Origin: Clostridiales bacterium
GTDB lineage: Bacteria > Bacillota > Clostridia > Oscillospirales > Acutalibacteraceae
Assembly (NCBI GenBank): GCA_019421725.1
Contig: JAHZES010000054.1
Coordinates: forward strand, 5,418 to 11,333
Length of the DNA stretch: 5,916 bases
Reading direction: 5' to 3'
Shown here: one piece after another, positions 1 to 4,260 of the stretch
Position numbering within the stretch: the stretch's first letter is position 1
Layout: each line of letters begins with the position of its first letter
Notes under the pieces: model-generated
Told to the model about the DNA's origin: nothing
Databases searched by the model: none
What the model saw: only the letters and a program-made list of their open reading frames with translations
Translations under genes and position numbers: made by a program

Positions 1-1
1 A

Positions 2-352
2 AAGTCGGATGTTCTCCTGTTAAATTACGCCGGGTTAATGAATACCTGCCCCAAAGCCTGTGCCTGTCATACAAAGGTGATTCGCAATCTGGTTCGGGAG
101 CTGGCGGAAAAAAGCGTTCGGCTGACTGAGAAGATGGAACATACACTGCGCCGTACCACAAAAGAAAAACTGCTCTCTTATCTGTCTTCAGAGGCTGAGC
201 GGGCCGGATCCCCCAGCTTTTCCATCCCGTTCAACCGACAGGAGCTGGCGGATTTTCTGGCGGTGGACCGCAGCGCAATGTCGGCAGAGCTTTGCCGGCT
301 GCGCGACGAGGGAATTCTGGAATTTTGCAAAAATCGGTTTCGCCTGTTGTAA
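2..352 (+). CDS. Crp/Fnr-family transcriptional regulator, C-terminal part (5' end outside window)
   Basis: The reading frame is open from the first bases to a TAA at 350-352, so 116 C-terminal residues are visible and the ATG at 38 is an internal methionine, not the start. The opening residues (KSDVLLLNYAGL) look like the end of the cyclic-nucleotide-binding-type beta-roll. They are followed by a long dimerisation helix (about residues 23-55) and a winged helix-turn-helix (about 78-116) with the typical pattern RQELADFLAVDRSAMSAEL, then a DEG turn and wing. Full-length members are usually about 220-230 residues, so roughly half is missing. Cysteines 16, 20 and 22 (CPKACAC) lie between sensor domain and dimer helix. 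The family comprises DNA-binding regulators, often sensing redox state, O2, NO or a small ligand; which ligand applies here cannot be told. Its position directly upstream of a flavodiiron operon suggests that it controls that operon. Confidence 0.9.
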   Translation, partial: KSDVLLLNYAGLMNTCPKACACHTKVIRNLVRELAEKSVRLTEKMEHTLRRTTKEKLLSYLSSEAERAGSPSFSIPFNRQELADFLAVDRSAMSAELCRLRDEGILEFCKNRFRLL

Positions 353-366
353 ACTTTTTAAAAACG

Positions 367-384
367 TTGCAAAAACAACCGCAA
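367..384. promoter_or_regulatory. Candidate operator: TTGC-N10-GCAA inverted repeat
   Basis: TTGC at 367-370 and GCAA at 381-384 form perfect 4-base inverted arms around a 10-base A-rich spacer. The dyad centre (375.5) lies about 38-39 bases upstream of the start site predicted from the -10 box at 402-407, where a class II Crp/Fnr activator would bind and where a -35 box is lacking. The arms differ from the classical FNR (TTGAT-N4-ATCAA) and CRP (TGTGA-N6-TCACA) half-sites but have the same general layout. Assignment to the upstream regulator is inference. An A/T-rich tract (355-364) just upstream could act as an UP element. Confidence 0.4.
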
Positions 385-398
385 TAATATGAAAATAA

Positions 399-407
399 TG
401 GTATAAT
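399..407 (+). promoter_or_regulatory. Extended -10 promoter (TGGTATAAT) for the flavodiiron operon
   Basis: TATAAT at 402-407 matches the sigma-A -10 consensus exactly and is preceded by TG at 399-400, giving a perfect extended -10. The base run 16-18 positions upstream (around 379-384, CCGCAA) is a poor -35, so the promoter looks dependent on the extended -10 and/or an activator bound over the -35 region. Transcription would start near 414, leaving a leader of about 115 bases before the flavodiiron start codon. Confidence 0.6.
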
Positions 408-427
408 AAAAAGGAAAGCAGATCGTT

Positions 428-463
428 TTGCCCGGCTGCGAAGAACAGCGGGCAGTTTCTTTT
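428..463 (+). terminator. Terminator-like hairpin in the leader (possible attenuator)
   Basis: GCCCG-G-CTG (430-438, one bulged G) pairs with CAGCGGGC (446-453) around a 7-base loop, and the stem can be extended by T429-A454 and T428-G455. The T-rich run TTTCTTTT (456-463) follows directly, the usual form of an intrinsic terminator. It lies downstream of the -10 at 402-407, so it would either stop part of that transcript (attenuation) or serve as the terminator of the Crp/Fnr gene ending at 352. I found no second promoter between it and the flavodiiron gene, which favours partial read-through. Confidence 0.45.
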
Positions 464-487
464 CCGCCTCTGCTGCAAAAGAGGCGG
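464..487 (+). other. Perfect 8-bp stem-loop in the leader
   Basis: CCGCCTCT (464-471) pairs without mismatch with AGAGGCGG (480-487) around an 8-base loop. It begins right after the T-rich tail of the preceding hairpin and ends about 30 bases before the ribosome binding site. It is not followed by a T tract, so it is not itself a terminator. It could stabilise the 5' end of the mRNA or form part of a leader control element. I do not recognise a known riboswitch fold. Confidence 0.4.
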
Positions 488-515
488 CGGTTGTGCAATC
501 GGATTTGTAACTTTT

Positions 516-521
516 GGAGGG
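516..521 (+). promoter_or_regulatory. Ribosome binding site GGAGGG that decides the flavodiiron start
   Basis: GGAGGG at 516-521 lies 7 bases before the ATG at 529, a normal spacing. The in-frame TTG at 514 overlaps this site and the in-frame ATG at 523 is only one base from it, so both are unlikely starts. Starting at 529 also gives the N-terminus typical of the family (short, then xxVxKINxDLxWVGGND). Confidence 0.8.
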
Positions 522-528
522 AATGTGG

Positions 529-2370
529 ATGTATTGCGTGAAAAAAATCAATGGCGACCTTTGTTGGGTAGGTGGAAATGACCGAAGGTTGGCGCTGTTT
601 GAAAATGTTTTTCCAATCGAGCGGGGCGTTTCTTACAATGCATACCTTTTGACAGATGAAAAAACCGTGCTGCTCGATACCGTTGACCGTGCGGTAAGTC
701 ATCAGTTTTTTGAAAATTTGGCGTATGCGTTGAACGGACGTCCGCTTGATTATGTCGTTGTGAATCATATGGAACCGGACCATTGTGCAACGCTGGACGA
801 GCTGGTTCTGCGCCACCCGGAGACAAAAATCGTCTGCAACGCAAAAACGCTCACCATGATTCGTCAGTTTTTTACCTTTGAAGCGGATTCGCGTACACAG
901 CTGGTCAAAGAAGGAGACAAGCTGGTTACCGGAAGACATACTCTGACGTTCTTTATGGCGCCCATGGTACATTGGCCGGAGGTAATGGTGACCTATGACT
1001 GTACGGATAAAATTCTGTTTTCGGCCGATGCGTTCGGAACGTTTGGCGCGCTCGGCGGAAACCTGTTTGCCGATGAGGTGAATTTTGCGGCAGACTGGCT
1101 GCCGGATGCCCGCCGGTATTATACCAATATTGTAGGAAAATACGGGGCGCAGGTTCAGGCGCTGCTGAAAAAAGCCGCCGGACTGAAGGTAGAGCTTCTT
1201 TGTCCGCTGCATGGCCCGATCTGGCGTAAAAATATCGGTTGGTTCGTTGAGAAATACCGGCAGTGGAGCAGCTATCAGCCGGAGGAAAACGCGGTGATGA
1301 TTGCTTACGCTTCCGTTTACGGCGATACGGAAAACGCCGCCGAAATTCTGGCCGGAAAACTTGCCGGCCTCGGCGTGCGGGACGTCAGGCTTTATGATGT
1401 TTCGGTTACGCACCCGTCGGTTATCGTAGCCGAAGCGTTCCGCTGCAGCCACCTGGTTTTTGCATCCACGACCTATAACGCGGGCATTTTCTGCAATATG
1501 GAAACCGCACTGCTCGACCTGAAGGCTCACAACCTGCAGAATCGCACCGTGGCGCTGATTGAAAACGGATCCTGGGCCGCTACCTCCGGAGGGCTGATGA
1601 AGGGAATTTTCGATTCCATGAAGAACATGACCGTTTTGCCTGAAACCGTCAGCATCCGTTCTTCTCTGCGGGAAGAACAGATGACAGAACTGGATGCAAT
1701 GGCGGACGCAATTGTTGCGTCCATGCCGTGCCCGGCGCCGCTCTCTCACGAGGAAAAAATCGAACCGAACGCCTTGTTCAAGCTTTCCTACGGGCTGTTT
1801 GTACTTTCCGCACAGGACAAAAACGGCGATAACGCCTGCATCATCAACACCGTGATGCAGGTGACGGATTCCCCGAAGCGCATTGCAATTGCCGTAAACA
1901 AGGCGAATCTGACGCATGACCAGATTGCCGAAACCGGAACATTTACGGTCTCGGTGCTTTCCCAAGATGCTCCGTTTGCCGTGTTTGAACGATTTGGCTT
2001 CCAGAGCGGACGTACCGTCGATAAATTTGCCGGATTTGAATCGGTTGCCCGCGCAGAAAACGGGCTTCTGTATCTGACAAGGTTTGCAAATTCGTTTATT
2101 TCCGCCCATGTGATTTCTTCTGAGGATTGCGGTACGCATACGGTCTTTACGGCAGAGATAACCGAAGCAAAGATGCTTTCTGCGGCGCCGTCGGTTACCT
2201 ATGAATATTATTTTTCCAATATCAAGCCAAAGCCCCAGCCGCCGGAGGGAAGCAAAAAGGGCTTTGTCTGCAAAATCTGCGGTTATGTCTATGAAGGAGA
2301 AACGCTGCCGCCCGATTTTATCTGCCCGTTGTGCAAACACGGTGCAGAGGATTTTGAACCGCTGCAGTGA
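529..2370 (+). CDS. fprA: Flavodiiron protein fused to flavin reductase-like and rubredoxin domains (FprA-Hrb fusion; O2/NO reductase)
   Basis: This 613-residue cytoplasmic enzyme should reduce O2 to water and/or NO to N2O. Residues 1-250 are a metallo-beta-lactamase-like diiron domain with all expected ligands: H80, E82, D84 (HMEPDH), H148, D167 and H228, in the canonical spacing of flavodiiron proteins. Residues about 255-398 are a flavodoxin domain with FMN-binding loop YASVYGDTENAA (260-271). Residues about 415-565 are a flavin-reductase-like FMN domain (KLSYGLFVLSAQ, then IINTVMQVT). Residues 579-613 are a rubredoxin with C581/C584 (CKICGY) and C599/C602 (CPLC). Only 14 residues separate the two pairs, the short spacing seen in rubrerythrin. 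The core is about 400 residues in the simple FprA type. The C-terminal half has the layout of Moorella Hrb, the separate electron donor to FprA, so this protein probably carries its own chain from reduced pyridine nucleotide through FMN and Fe(Cys)4 to FMN and diiron. The preference for O2 or NO cannot be read from the sequence. Confidence 0.95.
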   Translation: MYCVKKINGDLCWVGGNDRRLALFENVFPIERGVSYNAYLLTDEKTVLLDTVDRAVSHQFFENLAYALNGRPLDYVVVNHMEPDHCATLDELVLRHPETKIVCNAKTLTMIRQFFTFEADSRTQLVKEGDKLVTGRHTLTFFMAPMVHWPEVMVTYDCTDKILFSADAFGTFGALGGNLFADEVNFAADWLPDARRYYTNIVGKYGAQVQALLKKAAGLKVELLCPLHGPIWRKNIGWFVEKYRQWSSYQPEENAVMIAYASVYGDTENAAEILAGKLAGLGVRDVRLYDVSVTHPSVIVAEAFRCSHLVFASTTYNAGIFCNMETALLDLKAHNLQNRTVALIENGSWAATSGGLMKGIFDSMKNMTVLPETVSIRSSLREEQMTELDAMADAIVASMPCPAPLSHEEKIEPNALFKLSYGLFVLSAQDKNGDNACIINTVMQVTDSPKRIAIAVNKANLTHDQIAETGTFTVSVLSQDAPFAVFERFGFQSGRTVDKFAGFESVARAENGLLYLTRFANSFISAHVISSEDCGTHTVFTAEITEAKMLSAAPSVTYEYYFSNIKPKPQPPEGSKKGFVCKICGYVYEGETLPPDFICPLCKHGAEDFEPLQ

Positions 2371-2419
2371 CTGCACAGATTTTGCGTGGATTAAATTTTA
2401 GGGAAAGGAGGCGAAAAAT

Positions 2420-2578
2420 ATGAAAAAATACGTTTGCGATATCTGCGGTTATGTGTACGACGAAGAAGCCGGTGATCCGGAAAACGGAATTGCTCCGGGC
2501 ACCAAGTGGGATGATCTTCCGGAAGATTTTGTCTGTCCGCTGTGCGGCGTCGGCAAAGACAACTTCAGCGAGGAATAA
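2420..2578 (+). CDS. Rubredoxin (free, full length)
   Basis: This is a 52-residue, one-iron electron carrier of the cytoplasm. Its four iron ligands are C6 and C9 (CDICGY) and C39 and C42 (CPLCG), with the standard 29 residues between pairs. The classic core residues are present: the Y at 4, 11 and 13, W30 in KWDDLP, and the DFVCPLC segment. A strong ribosome binding site AAAGGAGG (2404-2411) stands 8 bases before the ATG. The gene starts 49 bases after the flavodiiron stop codon with no promoter or terminator between, so both are probably on one mRNA. It most likely passes electrons to the flavodiiron protein or to other rubredoxin-linked peroxide/O2 reductases elsewhere in the genome. It is a paralogue of, but clearly distinct from, the short-spaced rubredoxin fused to the preceding protein. 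Confidence 0.95.
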   Translation: MKKYVCDICGYVYDEEAGDPENGIAPGTKWDDLPEDFVCPLCGVGKDNFSEE

Positions 2579-2584
2579 GCTTTT

Positions 2585-2613
2585 TTCACATCTGTTTTTC
2601 TGCTTTGTATATT
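2585..2613 (+). promoter_or_regulatory. Sigma-A-type promoter for the ferritin-like gene
   Basis: TTCACA (2585-2590, 5 of 6 to TTGACA) and TATATT (2608-2613, 5 of 6 to TATAAT) are separated by exactly 17 bases. Transcription would start near 2620, about 48 bases before the ATG at 2668. The leader contains the small inverted repeat GCCA/TGGC (2628-2631 and 2638-2641). No clear terminator separates it from the rubredoxin gene, so read-through from upstream is also possible. Confidence 0.55.
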
Positions 2614-2667
2614 TTTCGTTTTCAAACGCCAAACTAATGGCAAACAAAAGCGAAAGGAATCAGGAAA

Positions 2668-3108
2668 ATGGAAACACAGAAAGACGATACCACTGAACTG
2701 CTGAAGGAATGCAACGCAGGATCTAAAATGGCCGTCGACGCGATCGATCAAATTCTGCCGATGACGGAAAGTGAAAGCCTGCGCCGTTTACTGAGCGATA
2801 ATAAGGAAAAGCACACGGTTTTGGGTGAAAAAATTCATCAGGAACTGATCCGAAACGGCCAACGGGAAGAGGATCCGCCTATGATGGCAAAAGCGATGGC
2901 ACACGTTACAACATCGGTAAAAATGATGATCAAGGGCGATGACCATGAGGTTGCCAGCATTGTTACCGACGGCTGCAACATGGGGATCAAGTCGCTGCAC
3001 GAATATCTGAATCAGTACCGGGGTGCAGCGCCGGAGGCTCGAAAGCTGACAGAGGAGCTGGCGGAGCTTGAAGCTTCTCTGATGGAAGATCTGCAGCAGT
3101 ACCTGTAA
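2668..3108 (+). CDS. Ferritin-like four-helix protein resembling DUF2383/PA2169 family
   Basis: The product has 146 residues, with no signal peptide or membrane segment, and is almost entirely predicted helix. Four amphipathic stretches can be drawn: about 7-31, 35-63, 71-115 (with a break near 90) and 121-146. The segment MIKGDDHEVASIVTDGCNMG (87-106) followed by IKSLHEYL resembles the third helix of the DUF2383 ferritin-like family (GDRxAILxxCExGExxALxxY), and the last helix also fits. Possible metal-side residues are E47, H49, E54, H57, H93, E94, H111 and E112, but no complete EXXH ferritin pair is obvious. The site AAAGGA (2653-2658) is 9 bases from the ATG. Its placement after a flavodiiron/rubredoxin unit suggests a role in oxidative or iron stress; this is inference. 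Family assignment is by pattern recognition only, and another helical-bundle family is possible. Confidence 0.6.
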   Translation: METQKDDTTELLKECNAGSKMAVDAIDQILPMTESESLRRLLSDNKEKHTVLGEKIHQELIRNGQREEDPPMMAKAMAHVTTSVKMMIKGDDHEVASIVTDGCNMGIKSLHEYLNQYRGAAPEARKLTEELAELEASLMEDLQQYL

Positions 3109-3139
3109 ATCTGCGGCCGGAGCTTTCCGGTGAAGCAGC

Positions 3140-3187
3140 AAAGCCCGCAAAGCAGCTTAAAACGCGCTTTTGCGGGCTTTGTCGTTT
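3140..3187 (+). terminator. Intrinsic terminator after the ferritin-like gene
   Basis: AAAGCCCGCAAA (3140-3151) pairs perfectly over 12 bases with TTTGCGGGCTTT (3169-3180). The 17-base loop can add a short AGC/GCT inner stem. A T-rich stretch (TTTGTCGTTT, 3178-3187) follows. It lies 32 bases after the stop codon at 3106-3108. A smaller hairpin, CCGGA-GCTT-TCCGG at 3117-3130, precedes it. The A-rich left arm suggests it could also work in the other direction. Confidence 0.85.
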
Positions 3188-3267
3188 CTACATAAGGCCG
3201 ATGGGACGGAAAATGATAGTCGGAAAAAGAAGGCTAAAATATGCGGCGTGGGTCGGACGGAAATTTC

Positions 3268-3296
3268 TTGCTTTTTATTTGGTTCTGTGGCATAAT
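3268..3296 (+). promoter_or_regulatory. Promoter for the secreted Ser/Glu-rich protein
   Basis: TTGCTT (3268-3273) and CATAAT (3291-3296, 5 of 6 to TATAAT) are separated by 17 bases, and TG at 3288-3289 gives an extended -10. Transcription would start near 3303, leaving a leader of about 50 bases. The DNA between the preceding terminator and this promoter (3188-3267) shows no other clear signal. Confidence 0.6.
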
Positions 3297-3351
3297 AACA
3301 AAAGATTCCTTTTGCTTGATTGGTGAAATATTTTTAACAGGATGAAATGTG

Positions 3352-4068
3352 ATGAAATATACCAGATCCTTTTTCGCGTGCGGCTTGTTCTGCATGGCGT
3401 TTTTTATTATCTTGGCCCTGGAGGTTCCGGCTTTGGCGGAGGAAACGGTTTCTCAGGAGAGTGCCGCCGTTTCACAGACGCAGGAGTCTGTTCCGGCGTC
3501 GGAGGCTTCTTCCGAGGAGGTTCAGTCGGAATCCTCGTCGGCGCCGGAGGTCTCGGTTCCGGCTGCGGCGTCAGTTGCTCCGGTTTCTTCTCAGGCGGAG
3601 CCGGAACCAGAATCGGCTCAGCCTTCTTCTGTGCCTTCTCAGGAGCCCCGGCCTGTCGAATCGGCGGCAGCTTCGGCAATCGTCGAAGTCCGGCCTTCCT
3701 CGGCTGCGGTCAGTGTGGAAGAGAATTCTTCTTCAGAAGAGGCTTCCTCAGAAATTTCTTCCGAAGAAAGCTCCTTGCGGGCTTCGTCGTGGGTGATGTC
3801 CGCTGAATCGGGAACGGTATCGACCGATCCGATGCAAGGGGGGACCTTGTCGGACGGAGGAGGAGCGTCCCGCCTTTACGGGATGATTGCGTGGATCGTG
3901 ATCGGCGCGGCGGCGCTGGTTTCGCTGATCGTGCTGATTTTCGGCAAGCGGACGCGCGGAAATAGAATGTCCAGCGGACGCGCGTACGCCCGCAGGCGGA
4001 GCGTTGGCTATAAGCGCAAGCGCTTGCTGGAGGATAAATATTATCAGAACCTTAGGAGAAAAAAGTAA
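3352..4068 (+). CDS. Secreted/membrane-anchored Ser-Glu-Ala-Pro-rich protein with basic cytoplasmic tail, unknown function
   Basis: I do not recognise a family. The 238-residue product has a signal peptide (K2, R5, hydrophobic 7-23, likely cleavage after ALA at 27-29). An acidic low-complexity region about 30-142 follows, made mostly of S, E, A, P, V and Q, with runs such as SSSEEASSEISSEESS. A Gly/Ser linker leads to one membrane helix (about 177-197, GMIAWIVIGAAALVSLIVLI), then a tail of about 40 residues rich in R and K (YARRR, YKRKR, NLRRKK). There is no lysine between residues 3 and 198. The expected topology is an outside N-terminal stalk and an inside basic tail. AGGA at 3339-3342 is 9 bases from this ATG; an in-frame GTG at 3349 (6 bases) is an alternative start. 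It has its own promoter and terminator. Roles such as a cell-wall spacer, a surface stalk or an anchoring subunit are possible but unsupported. Confidence 0.8.
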   Translation: MKYTRSFFACGLFCMAFFIILALEVPALAEETVSQESAAVSQTQESVPASEASSEEVQSESSSAPEVSVPAAASVAPVSSQAEPEPESAQPSSVPSQEPRPVESAAASAIVEVRPSSAAVSVEENSSSEEASSEISSEESSLRASSWVMSAESGTVSTDPMQGGTLSDGGGASRLYGMIAWIVIGAAALVSLIVLIFGKRTRGNRMSSGRAYARRRSVGYKRKRLLEDKYYQNLRRKK

Positions 4069-4075
4069 TTTTTCG

Positions 4076-4106
4076 AAAAGCCGCTGGTTTTCCGGTGGCT
4101 CTTTTC
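4076..4106 (+). terminator. Intrinsic terminator between the secreted-protein gene and lepA
   Basis: AAAAGCCGCTGG (4076-4087) pairs with CCGGTGGCT-CTTT (4092-4104), with two G-T wobbles and one bulged C, around a TTTT loop. The 3' arm ends in the T-rich CTTTTC, and the stop codon is only 7 bases upstream. The T tail is short and partly inside the stem, so efficiency may be moderate. Confidence 0.65.
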
Positions 4107-4178
4107 AGTTTCGGAAGATTTTCAGATCGTTTTTTGGAATCGATTTAAGAGTTTTTTGTAAGGTGCGCTAAATTGCAG

Positions 4179-4207
4179 ATGACAGCGCTGCTCCGCTGTG
4201 ATATACT
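4179..4207 (+). promoter_or_regulatory. lepA: Promoter for lepA with a dyad in the spacer
   Basis: ATGACA (4179-4184, 5 of 6 to TTGACA) and TATACT (4202-4207, 5 of 6 to TATAAT) are separated by 17 bases, and TG at 4199-4200 gives an extended -10. Transcription would start near 4214, about 47 bases before the lepA start codon. The inverted repeat ACAGCG (4182-4187)/CGCTGT (4194-4199) overlaps the -35 end and fills the spacer. Confidence 0.7.
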
Positions 4208-4248
4208 AAAAGAAACTTTAGACTGACCGTATGGAAAGATAAAACGTT

Positions 4249-4255
4249 GAGGTGA
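4249..4255 (+). promoter_or_regulatory. lepA: Ribosome binding site GAGGTGA that supports the lepA TTG start
   Basis: GAGGTGA at 4249-4255 matches the 16S rRNA anti-Shine-Dalgarno partner and stands 5 bases (all T) before the TTG at 4261. The in-frame GTG at 4252 lies inside the site and cannot be the start. No ATG or GTG occurs in frame before the conserved GTPase P-loop. Confidence 0.75.
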
Positions 4256-4260
4256 TTTTT

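Noticed and set aside
514..528. Earlier TTG (514) and ATG (523) starts for the flavodiiron gene
   Set aside because: The TTG overlaps the GGAGGG ribosome binding site and the ATG at 523 is one base from it. Only the ATG at 529 has normal spacing and the family-typical N-terminus.
358..2376. Long open frame on the minus strand (672 codons) opposite the flavodiiron gene
   Set aside because: The plus strand carries all flavodiiron ligands, the flavodoxin loop and the rubredoxin cysteines in correct order. The minus-strand product is rich in R, H, C and F with no recognisable domain, as expected for an antisense shadow of a codon-biased gene.
2628..2641. GCCA/TGGC inverted repeat in the leader of the ferritin-like gene as an operator
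   Set aside because: The arms are only four bases, and their extension (CAAAC on both sides) is a direct rather than an inverted match, so it is too weak to call.
3204..3264. Direct repeat GGACGGAAAAT (3204-3214) and GGACGGAAAT (3255-3264), 51 bases apart, upstream of the -35 at 3268
   Set aside because: Two short copies without symmetry could easily arise by chance in this composition. Conservation in relatives would be needed to call them regulator sites.
3201..3326. Possible 41-residue small protein with a basic N-terminus and a hydrophobic stretch (KFLAFYLVLW)
   Set aside because: Its ribosome binding site is poor (AAGG only 3 bases from the ATG), and the frame runs through the -35/-10 promoter of the next gene. 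It follows a terminator with no promoter of its own that I can see.
3342..3806. Glycine-rich open frame overlapping the secreted Ser/Glu-rich gene, plus Arg-rich and Pro-rich frames in the same stretch
   Set aside because: All are by-products of the repetitive TCN/GAG/GCN composition, which has few stop codons in any frame. Only the 3352-4068 frame has a signal peptide, a membrane helix and sensible full length.
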